The position numbers and the translations under genes were made by a program. This document shows, in pieces, positions 45,179 to 54,482 of a stretch of DNA of 64,000 nt. Origin of the DNA: Pelomonas parva (lineage in GTDB: Bacteria; Pseudomonadota; Gammaproteobacteria; Burkholderiales; Burkholderiaceae_C); contig NZ_JBIGHV010000010.1 of assembly GCF_043555835.1 (NCBI RefSeq), positions 208,209 to 272,208 of the forward strand. The letters run 5' to 3'. The notes beneath the pieces were generated by a model. That model was not told the origin of the DNA. It saw only the letters and a list, made by a program, of their open reading frames with translations, and did no database searches. Within the stretch, counting starts at the first letter, position 1; every line of letters begins with the position of its first letter.

Positions 45179-46018
45179 CTACAGCAGCGGTGCGCCGCCC
45201 GTCACGGCATAGCGCGCACCGGTGACGTAGCTCGCCTCGTCCGACGCGAGGAAGACGAACAGCGGCGCCACCTCGCGCGGCTGGCCGGGCCGCTTCATCG
45301 GCACGTCGCTGCCGAACTTCTCGACCTTCTCGGGCGGCATCGTCGCGGGGATCAGCGGCGTCCAGATCGGGCCCGGGGCTACCGAGTTGACGCGGATGCC
45401 CTGCTCGGCAAGCAACTGGCCCAGGCTGGCGGTGAAGTTGGCGATGGCCGCCTTGGTCGCCGAGTAGGGAATGAGTTCCTTGGGCGGCTTGTCGGACGTG
45501 ATCGACGTCGTGTTGAGGATGGACGACCCCGGCTTCAGGTGGGGCAGCGCGGACTTCGCGAGATAGAACTGCGCATGGATGTTGACGTCGAAGGTGTGCC
45601 GCCATTCGTCGTCGGAGATCTCGTCCAGCGACTCGCGTGACATCTGGAAGGCGGCGTTGTTGACGAGGATGTCCAGCCGCCCGAACTCGTCGACCGCGCG
45701 GCGGACGATGGCCTTGCAGTGTTCGGCATCGACGATGTCGCCAGCCATCAGCACGCAGCGGCGGCCGGCCTCCTCCACCCAGCGGCGCGTCTCCTGCGCG
45801 TCGTCGTGCGATTCGAGGTAGGCGATCAACACGTCCGCACCCTCGCGGGCGTAGGCGATGGCCACCGCGCGGCCGATGCCGGAATCGCCGCCCGTGATGA
45901 TGGCCGCCTTGCCGGCGAGCTTGCCGCTGCCCTTGTAGCTCTGCTCGCCATGGTCCGGCTGCGGGCGCATCGGGGCGGTCTTGCCGGGCAGGTCCTGTTG
46001 CTGTGCGGGTTGGTTCAT
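45179..46018 (-). CDS. short-chain dehydrogenase/reductase (glucose/ribitol dehydrogenase-like)
   Basis: 279 aa from ATG 46018. NAD(P) motif TGGDSGIGRAVAIAYAREG near 42-60, NNAA, and the catalytic Ser-Tyr-Lys (TTSITS, then PYSATKAAIANF). The long N-terminal tail rich in Gln/Pro is typical of the YghA/general stress SDR group. The substrate is unknown. It converges with the porin gene with 10 bp between them. Confidence 0.88.
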   Translation of the reverse strand: MNQPAQQQDLPGKTAPMRPQPDHGEQSYKGSGKLAGKAAIITGGDSGIGRAVAIAYAREGADVLIAYLESHDDAQETRRWVEEAGRRCVLMAGDIVDAEHCKAIVRRAVDEFGRLDILVNNAAFQMSRESLDEISDDEWRHTFDVNIHAQFYLAKSALPHLKPGSSILNTTSITSDKPPKELIPYSATKAAIANFTASLGQLLAEQGIRVNSVAPGPIWTPLIPATMPPEKVEKFGSDVPMKRPGQPREVAPLFVFLASDEASYVTGARYAVTGGAPLL

Positions 46019-46099
46019 GGAGGGGCTCCTGGGTTGACAAGGCCGTAAGCCAGCAAACGACACACCCAAGTCGCCGCAGGGTTGCAACCTTTCACTCAC

Positions 46100-47164
46100 C
46101 TAACCCTTCTTCTCCAGCGCACGTCGGCTGCCCGCCTTGCCGATCGACTTCCACTTGCCGCGCAGTTCGATGCGCTCCAGCGCCGTCAACTCGCCACGTT
46201 GGGCATCGCGCATCAGCTTCTTGTAGTTATCGAGCCGGTCGCCGTCGACCTGGGCCAGCACGGCGCACCCGGGCTCGCCCTCGTGCCGGCAATCGCGGAA
46301 CCGGCACTGCTGCGCGAGCGACTGCACATCGTCGAACGACGCCGCCAGCGTGCGCGCGTCCGCATCCGGCCGAAAGGTGCGCAGGCCCGGCGTGTCGATG
46401 ATGCAGCCGCCCTGCGGGCAGCGGTGCAGCGAGCGCGCCGTCGTCGTGTGGCGGCCGCGGCCGTCACTGGTACGCACGGCGCCCGTCGACTGGCCGGCAT
46501 TCGCCAGCGTGTTGATCAGCGTCGACTTGCCGGCACCCGACGAGCCGAGCAGCACCAGCGTCTGCCCCGCATGCAGCCAGGGGCCGAGATCCGTGCAGGT
46601 CTGCCGCGACAGCGCGTTCACCGGCAGCACCGGCACCGTGGCGGGCAGGCGGGCATACATCTGCGCGATGCGTGCCGGCGCGTCAGGCGCGATGTCGCGC
46701 TTGGTGAGCACGACAACCGGCGCCACGCCGCAGGCCCGCACCATCGCGATGTAGCGCTCCATGCGGCGCGCGTTGAAGTCGGCGTCCAGCCCCATCACCA
46801 GCAGCGCCGCGTCGACGTTGCTGGCGAGCGGCTGCCGGCGCCCGTCGTTGGCGCGGCGGGCGATCTGCGTGAGCGGCTCGACGCGCTCGACGATCCAAGC
46901 TTGGCCGTGCACGTCGACCTGCATGGCGACCCAGTCGCCGATGGTCAGCGGCTGCGCCGTGGCTTGCAGTTGCTGGACCAGCCTGGGCAATGTGCGGGCC
47001 GGATGCTCCGCGCGGCCGTCATGCAGCGTGAAGCGGTCGCGCTGCGATTCGGTCACGCGCGCCAGGCGCATGTCCGGCGCGGGTCCAGTGAGTTGTGCAG
47101 CACGCGTTGCAATGGCGGGCGTGAGCCCGAGCGCCTGCAGCGTCTCGAATTCGATATCGATCAT
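46100..47164 (-). CDS. rsgA: ribosome-associated GTPase RsgA paralogue
   Basis: 354 aa. Circularly permuted GTPase: OB-fold start, then G4 (VVLTKRD), G1 (LLGSSGAGKSTLINTL) and G3 (IDTPGLR), then the zinc-binding end (CRFRDCRHEGEPGCAV). RsgA helps mature the 30S ribosomal subunit. The length (about 50 aa longer than the housekeeping protein) and isolated, accessory setting suggest a second copy rather than the core gene. It lies 82 bp upstream, in transcription sense, of the SDR gene. Confidence 0.88.
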   Translation of the reverse strand: MIDIEFETLQALGLTPAIATRAAQLTGPAPDMRLARVTESQRDRFTLHDGRAEHPARTLPRLVQQLQATAQPLTIGDWVAMQVDVHGQAWIVERVEPLTQIARRANDGRRQPLASNVDAALLVMGLDADFNARRMERYIAMVRACGVAPVVVLTKRDIAPDAPARIAQMYARLPATVPVLPVNALSRQTCTDLGPWLHAGQTLVLLGSSGAGKSTLINTLANAGQSTGAVRTSDGRGRHTTTARSLHRCPQGGCIIDTPGLRTFRPDADARTLAASFDDVQSLAQQCRFRDCRHEGEPGCAVLAQVDGDRLDNYKKLMRDAQRGELTALERIELRGKWKSIGKAGSRRALEKKG

Positions 47165-47597
47165 GGGAGTCCATTGATGTTTGGCTTCGTCCGCGCGAGC
47201 GCGAACCTGTCCACGCGCAGTGGCGCGTGGCGCAATCAGTTGGGAAGCCGGCCGCGACTGGCGCGGCGATCAATGGCGCGATGAATGCAGGGTCAGGAGC
47301 GGGAAGCGCTCAGGCAGCCGGACACGAGAAGGACGACACGATTTGCTTGTTCCATGGTCTTCTCCTGGGCTGGTTGACGAAGGGCGCGAGTCTGCCAGCC
47401 GGTTGCGGCTGGCGTCAACCGTGCGAAGGCGTCTACGCTTGGCGCGCTGTTGCAGCCGACCCGACGGGCGTGCTGCCGCAGGGCGCTTGCCTCCTGCCAG
47501 GCGGGCGATGTCGATTTGGCGACCCGTCGTTCGTCGACGGAATACGGGGCACCCACAGGCGGGTGCGCCGAACGGCCAACCCAACAGGAGTGAAGAC
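47165..47597. other. intergenic region upstream of the DUF1428 gene
   Basis: About 430 bp between the rsgA start and the DUF1428 reading frame. It contains one tiny minus-strand frame with a good ribosome site (47293-47355) and the ribosome site of the DUF1428 gene. Nothing else is recognised. Confidence 0.4.
47293..47355 (-). CDS. candidate 20-aa small ORF
   Basis: ATG at 47355 is preceded by AGGAG at a good distance, and the frame closes after 20 codons. The peptide has a hydrophobic middle with one Cys (VVLLVSGCLSAS), resembling a truncated lipoprotein signal or a small membrane peptide. Evidence is the ribosome site and start only. Confidence 0.25.
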   Translation of the reverse strand: MEQANRVVLLVSGCLSASRS

Positions 47598-47966
47598 AGG
47601 TCCTACATCGATGGTTTCGTGATCGCAGTTCCCACCGCCAACAAAGAGAAGTTCGTCGAGCACGCGCGCCACTTCGACGCGATGTTCATCGAGCTGGGCG
47701 CTCTCCGTGTGATCGAAAGCTGGGGCGACGACGTGCCCGACGGCAAGGTCACCGATTTCCGCCGCGCCGTCCAGGCCACCGCAGAGGAGACCGTGGCTTT
47801 TTCGTGGGTCGAGTGGCCCGACAAGGCCACGCGCGACGCCGGCATGAAAAAGATGATGGAAGACCCCCGCATGGACCCGTCGACACCCGGCAATCCGCCC
47901 ATGCCCTTCGACGGCAAACGGATGATCTTTGGCGGGTTTGAGCAGGTGGTGGAAGTGAAGGCTTGA
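47598..47966 (+). pseudogene. DUF1428 family protein without a start codon (ATG to AGG)
   Basis: The frame encodes a full DUF1428 protein of 122 residues: SYIDGFVIAVPTANKEKF at the start, then ESWGDDVPDGKVTDFRRAVQ and GFEQVVEV at the end. Family members begin M-x-YxDGF. Here the codon in the Met position is AGG (47598-47600), placed correctly behind a good ribosome site (AGGAG, 47586-47590). No ATG, GTG or TTG lies in frame nearby upstream. Either one base changed T to G, silencing the gene, or the sequence has an error. Function of the family is unknown. Confidence 0.8.
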
Positions 47967-48093
47967 GTGGCGGGGGCGACACGCCCCTGGACGTGCCGCG
48001 CGTGTCGGCCTTCGCTACCGCGCGACCGGCAGCGGATACCGCCGCACCTTTGCGGATAACGTGCGCGCGTCTACAAACCTTGGAGGAGACCGA

Positions 48094-48936
48094 ATGGCAC
48101 GGCTGCTTGTCACGACGCTTGCATTGATGTTGCCGCTTGCGGCACGTGCGCAGGGCGAATGCGCGCTCGAGAAATCCGAACACGTGTACAGCAATACCCC
48201 AAATGGCGCACTGAAAGCCTACGTGTTCACACCGGTTGGTCAGCCGGTGAAGCCCAGGGCTGCGGTGGTCATATTCCATGGCGGTGGCTGGGTCGTTGGG
48301 GAACCGTCGTGGGGGTTTTGGCTGGTGGACCGCTACGTCTGCAAGGGCATGACTGTGGTGGTTCCGCAGTACCGACTCTCTGATCAGAAGACCGCGTCTC
48401 CGGCCGAGGCGTCGGACGATGCGATGGCGGCGATCAAATGGACGCGCAAGAACGCAGCCAAGTTCCATCTCGACAGGAATCGAATCGCCTCATTGGGTTG
48501 GTCAGCCGGCGCCCACCTGGCTGCATCAGCTGCGGTGTTCGCCAATGACAAAGCGCAGCGACCGGATCTGCTTGCATTCGTCTCGCCCGCACTGTCCGTC
48601 GTTAATGACAATCACTTTCGCGCGCTGTTCCCGCCCGGGACGCCGATTTCGGACTTCTCGCCGGCTCAGCATGTAAGGGCCGGTCTACCTCCAGCAATCA
48701 TCGTGACCGGCAGGACCGACACGGTCACGCCCTTGGCCGAAGTCTCGAAGTTCCACGAGAAGATGATCGAGGCAGGCAACGTTTCCGTGCTCAAGGTTAT
48801 TGACGGGGTGGGGCATCTCTTCACGCCGGCTGGAGAGCCGGATAGCCGCATGCCTAAACCGGACCTGGCTATCCAAGCACAAGCCTACGGAGCGATCGAC
48901 GCATTCCTGATCGCACATGGCTACCGTGACCGCTAA
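48094..48936 (+). CDS. secreted alpha/beta hydrolase (esterase/lipase-like)
   Basis: 280 aa from ATG 48094, behind GGAGGAG. A signal peptide (LVTTLALMLPLAARAQG) gives a periplasmic enzyme. The oxyanion motif HGGGWVVG, nucleophile elbow GWSAGAH, an acid in TGRTDTVTP and the His in GVGHLF make a full catalytic set of the hormone-sensitive lipase type. The substrate, probably a short ester, is unknown. It stands alone. Confidence 0.88.
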   Translation: MARLLVTTLALMLPLAARAQGECALEKSEHVYSNTPNGALKAYVFTPVGQPVKPRAAVVIFHGGGWVVGEPSWGFWLVDRYVCKGMTVVVPQYRLSDQKTASPAEASDDAMAAIKWTRKNAAKFHLDRNRIASLGWSAGAHLAASAAVFANDKAQRPDLLAFVSPALSVVNDNHFRALFPPGTPISDFSPAQHVRAGLPPAIIVTGRTDTVTPLAEVSKFHEKMIEAGNVSVLKVIDGVGHLFTPAGEPDSRMPKPDLAIQAQAYGAIDAFLIAHGYRDR

Positions 48937-49015
48937 CGCAGCCGGCTTGAGCAACCGCTTCTCTCCTCGTGCATGGCGCTTCCATGAGCGCCCGCTATGT
49001 CGGCATTGCTGAAGG

Positions 49016-50185
49016 TCACTCCCCCGTCCGCAACACCCGCTCCACCACCGCACAGAACCACCGCACGCCGTGCGGCAGCGCCTCGTCGTTGAAGTCGTAG
49101 CAGGGATGATGCAGCGGCCTGTCGCCGCCCTGCCCCAGCCACAGGTAGGCGCCCGGCCGCTCGCGCAGCATGAAGGCGAAGTCCTCGCTGGTGAAGGCGG
49201 GCCGGGGTGCTTCGGTGGCGCGCAGGCCGACATCGGCCGCGGCGGCCAGTGCGAGCGCGGCTTCGGCCGGCGTGTTGATGGTGGACGGGTAGTAGCGCGT
49301 GTACGCCACGTCGACCTCAATGCCCTGGCCCAGCGCCACGCCGGCCGCCGCGTCGCGCAGCGCGGCCTCGATGCGGTCCTGCACGGCAGCGTCGAAGCTG
49401 CGCACCGTGCCGGTGATGCGCGCTTCGGCCGGCAGCACGTTGTGGCTCTGGCCGCCCTCCAGCTTGGTGACAGACAGCACGGCCGAATCGGCGGGGTCGA
49501 TGCGGCGCGAGACGATGGTGTTGAGCTGCACGACGAGCTGGCTCGCGGCCAGCAATGCGTCGGGCGTGTGGTGCGGCTGGGCGGCGTGGCCACCCCGACC
49601 GCGCAGCGTGATGTCGAAACGGTCCGCCGCCGCCATGATGGGGCCGGGCCGCGTTTGCGCCTGGCCCAGCGGCAGGTCGGGCCAGTTGTGCAGCGCGTAG
49701 ACCGCGTCGCAGGGGAAGCGCTCGAACAGGCCCTGCTCCACCATCACACGGGCGCCGCCCTGCCCTTCCTCGGCCGGCTGGAAGATGAAGTGCACCGTGC
49801 CGTCGAACTGCCGGGTGCGCGCCAGGTGCCGCGCGGCGCCGAGCAGCATGGCGGTGTGGCCGTCGTGGCCGCAGCCGTGGTGTGCACCGGCGTTGCGGCT
49901 GGCATGGCCCAGGCGTGACTGCTCGGCCATCGGCAGCGCGTCCATGTCGGCACGCAGGCCGACCGAGCAGCCGCTCGTGCCGTGGCGCAGCGTGCCGACG
50001 ACGCCGGTACCGCCCAGGCCTTCGTGCACTTCAAGGCCGAGCAGGCGCAGTGCCGCCGCGACGATGCCGGCGGTGCGGCGCTCCTGGAAGGCCAGCTCCG
50101 GGTAGGCATGCAGGTCGCGGCGCAGAGCGACCAGGTCGGGCATCAGGTCGTCGACCGCGGCGGCGGGGGTCTGTTCTTCAAGCAT
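49016..50185 (-). CDS. M20 family amidohydrolase (hippurate hydrolase-like)
   Basis: 389 aa from ATG 50185. Metal-site motifs NAGAHHGCGHDGHTAML and QPAEEGQGG, the dimer-domain GRGGHAAQPHHTPD, and the C-terminal SEDFAFML. The family removes N-acyl groups from amino acids or opens small amides (hippurate, N-acetyl amino acids, indole-acetyl amino acids). It diverges from the ALDH operon with about 160 bp between, and may feed that pathway by releasing an amine. Confidence 0.9.
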   Translation of the reverse strand: MLEEQTPAAAVDDLMPDLVALRRDLHAYPELAFQERRTAGIVAAALRLLGLEVHEGLGGTGVVGTLRHGTSGCSVGLRADMDALPMAEQSRLGHASRNAGAHHGCGHDGHTAMLLGAARHLARTRQFDGTVHFIFQPAEEGQGGARVMVEQGLFERFPCDAVYALHNWPDLPLGQAQTRPGPIMAAADRFDITLRGRGGHAAQPHHTPDALLAASQLVVQLNTIVSRRIDPADSAVLSVTKLEGGQSHNVLPAEARITGTVRSFDAAVQDRIEAALRDAAAGVALGQGIEVDVAYTRYYPSTINTPAEAALALAAAADVGLRATEAPRPAFTSEDFAFMLRERPGAYLWLGQGGDRPLHHPCYDFNDEALPHGVRWFCAVVERVLRTGE

Positions 50186-50347
50186 GACCGACTTTAGGTC
50201 CGGGGCTGCGGCCATCCACAGCAGCGCTCGCTGTTATGCGGGGCCGGCACGACAGATTCTTGCGAAAGCCGGCGCACATCCGGCACGCCCTCAAGCCGCC
50301 CTTCATGTCTACTTTCGTTCGCCCTGTCAGGCCAAAGGACATACCGA

Positions 50348-51817
50348 ATGCACCCCGTCATCGAGCGCCTTACGAACGCTGGCCACCTGGATCGCGTCTT
50401 CATCGGCGGCGAGTGGAGTGCCCCGGCGGGCCGGGCCCGCATCGCCGTCATCGACCCGTCGACGGAGCAGGCCGTCGCCGAGATCACGCTGGGCAATGCG
50501 CAGGACGTGGACGCCGCCGTGGCCGCAGCCCGGGAGGCCTTCGTCACGTGGTCTGTCACCGCCGTCGAAACCCGCGCCGCGCTGCTCGACCGCGTGCACA
50601 AGCTGATCCTGGAGCGCGCCGAGTCGTTCGCCCAGGCCATCTCGCTGGAGATGGGCGCGGCCATCGGCATGGCCCGCAGAAACCAGGTGCCGGTGGCCGC
50701 CGAGCACATCCGCGTGGCGCGGGACGTGCTGCGCGGCTACCCCTTCCTTGTGCATCGCGAGGGCGTCGCCATCCTGCGCGAACCCATCGGCGTGTGCGGC
50801 CTCATCACGCCCTGGAACTGGCCGCTCTACCAGATCACCGCCAAGGTCGGCCCCGCGCTGGCGGCGGGTTGCACCGTCGTGCTGAAGCCCAGCGAGCTGT
50901 CGCCCCTGAGCGCGCTGCTGTTCGCCGAGGTGATGCGCGATGCCGGCATTCCCGCCGGCGTGTTCAACCTCGTCAACGGCGACGGGCCGGAGGTGGGCGC
51001 GGCGCTATCGGCGCATCCGGATGTCGACATGGTGTCGATCACCGGCTCGACCCGCGCCGGCGTGCTGGTGGCCCAGGCAGCCGCGCCGACGGTCAAGCGG
51101 GTTGCGCAGGAGCTGGGCGGCAAGTCGCCCAACATCGTGCTGCCGGATGCGGACCTGCCGCGCGCGATACCGCTGGGCGTAGCAGCGGCCTTCCGCAACG
51201 TTGGCCAGTCGTGCAGTGCGCCGACCCGCATGATCGTGCCGCGCGAGCACCTGGCGGAGGTCGAGCGGCTCGCCGCCGAGGCAGCAAGCGCCCTCATCGT
51301 GGGCGACCCGCGTTCGCCGCAGACGACGCACGGCCCGGTCGCGAACCGCGCCCAGTTCAACCGCGTACAGGAAATCATCGAAGCCGGCATGTCGGAAGGT
51401 GCCCGCCTCCTCTGCGGCGGGCCCGGCCGGCCGCCAGGCCTGGAGCGCGGCTTCTACATCCGCCCGACCATCTTCTCTAGCGTGCAGCCGCGCATGCGCA
51501 TCGCGCAGGAGGAGATCTTCGGGCCGGTGCTGGCCATCATTCCCTACGACAGCGTGGACGAGGCCGTGGCGATCGCCAACAACACGGTCTACGGCCTGGG
51601 CGCCCATGTGCAGAGCCGGGACCTCGCCGCCGCGCGTGCCGTCGCGGCGCGCATCCGTTCCGGGCAGGTCCACATCAACCACCCGGCGTGGAGCCCACAC
51701 GCCCCCTTCGGCGGCTACAAGCGCTCGGGCAATGGCCGTGAGTACGGCGTGGAAGGCCTGCAGGAATACCTGGAAACCAAAGCCATTCTTGGCTACATGA
51801 ACGAGGAACCCACATGA
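50348..51817 (+). CDS. NAD-dependent aldehyde dehydrogenase
   Basis: 489 aa. Catalytic Cys in VGQSCSAPTRM, catalytic Glu in AQELGGKSPNIVLPDADL, the ITPWNWPLYQITAKVGPALA region and a SITGSTRAG cofactor turn. It belongs to the broad aldehyde dehydrogenase group, with no residue signature that fixes the substrate. First gene of a three-gene operon with a cupin protein and an FAD oxidoreductase. It overlaps the cupin gene by 4 bp. Confidence 0.92.
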   Translation: MHPVIERLTNAGHLDRVFIGGEWSAPAGRARIAVIDPSTEQAVAEITLGNAQDVDAAVAAAREAFVTWSVTAVETRAALLDRVHKLILERAESFAQAISLEMGAAIGMARRNQVPVAAEHIRVARDVLRGYPFLVHREGVAILREPIGVCGLITPWNWPLYQITAKVGPALAAGCTVVLKPSELSPLSALLFAEVMRDAGIPAGVFNLVNGDGPEVGAALSAHPDVDMVSITGSTRAGVLVAQAAAPTVKRVAQELGGKSPNIVLPDADLPRAIPLGVAAAFRNVGQSCSAPTRMIVPREHLAEVERLAAEAASALIVGDPRSPQTTHGPVANRAQFNRVQEIIEAGMSEGARLLCGGPGRPPGLERGFYIRPTIFSSVQPRMRIAQEEIFGPVLAIIPYDSVDEAVAIANNTVYGLGAHVQSRDLAAARAVAARIRSGQVHINHPAWSPHAPFGGYKRSGNGREYGVEGLQEYLETKAILGYMNEEPT

Positions 51818-52533
51818 CCGCAGCTATCCTGCTGCACCGTGCCGACGGTGCCGCCCTTTCGACGCCCTTCCACCAGGCCGCATTCGGCAAGGATGACCCC
51901 TTCGCGGCGCAACGCGAGATCGCCTGGGAGGGCCCCGGTTCGATGATCGCCGCCCGCGTGAGCTTCACCGGCGCCATCGACGTGGCGAGCTTTCCCCACA
52001 CCGAGACGCTCGTCGTCCTGGACGGCGAGCTGACCTTGACGGTGGCCGGCGAACCGCCGCTGCGGGTCGGCCCGCAGGCCGGCGCCGTCATCGCGCGCGG
52101 CACGGCGGTGCGCATCGAGGCGAGCTCCGGCGTGCGCTTCGTGTCCTGTGCGGCGGCGTGCGAAGCCGCGTCGGCGCCCGGTGTCACGCCGCTGCGGGCC
52201 GACGCCGATTTCAAACCGTCCAATCCGCCGCCGGCGCAGACGCTGCTCGGCCCCGCCCCGGCGTGCCGCAGCGACAACGTCTTCACCGAAGCGCAGTCGC
52301 AGTACAAGGCCGGCACCTGGGACTCGACGCCCTACGAGCGCATCGTGCGTGCGCATCCGCTCAACGAGTTCATGCACCTGCTCGCCGGCAGCGTGCGCTT
52401 CGCCGGCCCCGATGGCAGCGTGCTGTCGGCGGGCGCGGGCGATGCACTCTTCGTGCCCCAGGGCGCGCCCATCGGTTGGGAGAGCCACAACCATGTCGCC
52501 AAGTTCTACGTGGTGCAAACCGTCCAGGCCTGA
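51814..52533 (+). CDS. bicupin protein (cupin_3/DUF861 type)
   Basis: 239 aa with two cupin beta barrels: the first around residues 40-115 (PHTETLVVLDGELTLTVAGE), the second around 160-235 (LNEFMHLLAGSVRFAGPDGS, GDALFVPQGAPIGWES). The second matches the cupin_3 family, in which the ligand is often a nitrogen compound. It may be an enzyme or a ligand-binding helper for the oxidoreductase encoded 23 bp downstream. Confidence 0.82.
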   Translation: MTAAILLHRADGAALSTPFHQAAFGKDDPFAAQREIAWEGPGSMIAARVSFTGAIDVASFPHTETLVVLDGELTLTVAGEPPLRVGPQAGAVIARGTAVRIEASSGVRFVSCAAACEAASAPGVTPLRADADFKPSNPPPAQTLLGPAPACRSDNVFTEAQSQYKAGTWDSTPYERIVRAHPLNEFMHLLAGSVRFAGPDGSVLSAGAGDALFVPQGAPIGWESHNHVAKFYVVQTVQA

Positions 52534-52556
52534 AACGACCGAGAACGAGAACCCTC

Positions 52557-53882
52557 ATGAACCAGCCCTTGCGAGCCCTGGAGACTTCGCCCACCCTGCC
52601 GGCGAGCGCCGATGTCGTCGTGATCGGCGGCGGCATCGTCGGTGTCTTTACGGCCTACTACCTGGCCCGGCGCGGGCTGTCGGTTGCCGTGGTCGAGAAA
52701 GGCCGGATCGGCGCCGAGCAATCCAGCCGCAACTGGGGCTGGTGCCGCCAGCAGAACCGCGACGCTCGCGAACTGCCGATGGCGACCAAGAGCCTCGAGC
52801 TCTGGGAACAATTTGCCGCCGACACCGGCGAAGACACCGGCTTTCGCCGCTGCGGCTTGTTCTATCTCAGCAATGACGAGGCCGAGTTGTCGGGTTGGGC
52901 CCGATGGGGTGATTTCGCGAAGACGGCCGGCGTGACGACGCACATGCTGAGCGGCCAGGAGGCGACGCAGCGCGGCGCTGCGACGGGCCGCGTCTGGAAA
53001 GGCGGCGTCTTCTCGCCCAGCGACGGCACGGCCGACCCGGCCAAGGCGGCGCCTGCCGTGGCAGTCGCATTCATGAAGCTCGGCGGCAGCGTCCATCAGA
53101 ACTGCGCCGCCCGCGGCATCGAGCGGGAGGGCGGGCGGGTCAGCGGCGTCGTCACCGAAGCCGGCACCATCAAGACCCGCACGGTGGTGCTCTCAGGCGG
53201 CGCATGGGCATCCTCCTTCTGCCGCCAGCTGGGCATCCGTTTCCCGCTGGCCACGGTTCGCCAATCCATCGTGCGCGTGGCTGCGGTCGGGCAGCGCCTG
53301 CCGGACACTCTGCACACCAAAGGCGTGTCCGTCACGCGGCGCAGCGATGGCAGCTACACGCTGGCCATCAGCGGACGCGGCCGCGTGGACGTGACGCCGC
53401 AGCTGCTGCGCTTCGCCCCGCAGTTCCTGCCGATGTTTGCCAAGCGCTGGCGCAATGTTTTCCCTGGCGGGCTGGAGGGCATCCGCGGCGGTCATGAAAC
53501 GCTCTCGCGGTGGCGGCTCGACGCGCCCACGCCGATGGAGCGGGTGCGTATCCTGGATCCGCAGCCCGACGCGAGGGCGGTCAAGCAGACCTATGACCGC
53601 GCCGTCGAACTCCTGCCCGCTTTTCGTGACGCGAGGATCGCCAACGCCTGGGCTGGCTTCGTCGACAGCACGCCCGACGGCGTACCCGGCATCGGCGAAG
53701 CGGCGAACGTCCCCGGTTTCATCATTGCTGCGGGTTTCTCAGGTCACGGCTTCGGCATCGGCCCGGGCGCCGGCCACCTTGTCGCCGACCTGGTCACCGG
53801 TGCCCAGCCGATCTTCGACCCCGCGCCCTACCGGCCGGGGCGATTCGACGAATCGGCGTGGGGCAAGGTGGCTGACTTCTAG
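52557..53882 (+). CDS. FAD-dependent amine/amino acid oxidoreductase (DAO family)
   Basis: 441 aa from ATG 52557. FAD motif VVVIGGGIVGVFTAYYLARRG near 21-41, SSRNWGWCRQQNRD following, and the C-terminal PGFIIAAGFSGHGFGIGPGAG. It oxidises an amine or D-amino acid to imine or aldehyde, which the neighbouring ALDH can convert to an acid. It is the second such pair in the window (the first is at 37507-38796). The enzyme shares the DAO fold but not close sequence with that one. Confidence 0.9.
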   Translation: MNQPLRALETSPTLPASADVVVIGGGIVGVFTAYYLARRGLSVAVVEKGRIGAEQSSRNWGWCRQQNRDARELPMATKSLELWEQFAADTGEDTGFRRCGLFYLSNDEAELSGWARWGDFAKTAGVTTHMLSGQEATQRGAATGRVWKGGVFSPSDGTADPAKAAPAVAVAFMKLGGSVHQNCAARGIEREGGRVSGVVTEAGTIKTRTVVLSGGAWASSFCRQLGIRFPLATVRQSIVRVAAVGQRLPDTLHTKGVSVTRRSDGSYTLAISGRGRVDVTPQLLRFAPQFLPMFAKRWRNVFPGGLEGIRGGHETLSRWRLDAPTPMERVRILDPQPDARAVKQTYDRAVELLPAFRDARIANAWAGFVDSTPDGVPGIGEAANVPGFIIAAGFSGHGFGIGPGAGHLVADLVTGAQPIFDPAPYRPGRFDESAWGKVADF

Positions 53883-53998
53883 GACCGATAACAGCGAGGC
53901 CCGTATCCGCGCGCCTCGCTACGAGCAATTTGCTTCGGATGCCAGCGTGGGCTGGCATCAATCTGGCATCCAGGCACCCGTAGGCTTCTCTGGAACCG

Positions 53999-54444
53999 GC
54001 GGCTGCTGATCGACGGCGGCCTGCGCACCATCGGCGACACCAGCCTCGGCTCGGCCAAGGTCGCGTTCCTGACGATCAAGGCACTGAAGCTGCGCCAGAT
54101 GAGGCCGAGAACAAGCGCGACCACGCACTGCTGGCCATTGAGGAGCCCCAAGCGCTCATGCAGCCCCACCTGCAACGCTCGGTCTACCGCCATGTGATTG
54201 GCGGCCTGATCGTCGCAGAAGGCGAGACCCGGCCCGTATCGTTGCTGCTCACTACGCTCACGCCCATACTGGCAGCTTGGCACCGACCCGTTCGCTGACG
54301 CTGTGGCGCGACGCGGGCGATCAAGCATCGATCGCCACGCCCGCCGCGAGCATCGACTTAACGCCGGAAGAGGAAGAACTCGGGGAGCCGCCCGGTCCAC
54401 GGCAGAGCTTCAACATGGCCACGGCGATGCAGACGCCGCCGTAG
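53999..54444 (+). pseudogene. remnant of an OLD-family ATP-dependent nuclease gene
   Basis: Three consecutive pieces in three different frames read like the ATPase part of OLD proteins: TSLGSAKVAFLTIKALKL (54045-54098), then DHALLAIEEPQALMQPHLQ with RPVSLLLTTLTPILA (54101-54298), then SLTLWRDAGDQASIATPAAS and SIDLTPEEEEL (from 54292). The middle piece holds the Walker B region (LLAIEEP) and the switch (LLLTT). At least two frameshifts and loss of both ends make it non-functional. OLD nucleases are linked to phage defence. The assignment rests on pattern memory, not a search. Confidence 0.6.
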
Positions 54445-54482
54445 GCGACCTACGTACTCGGCTTACGGCCTGCGCTCACCCA

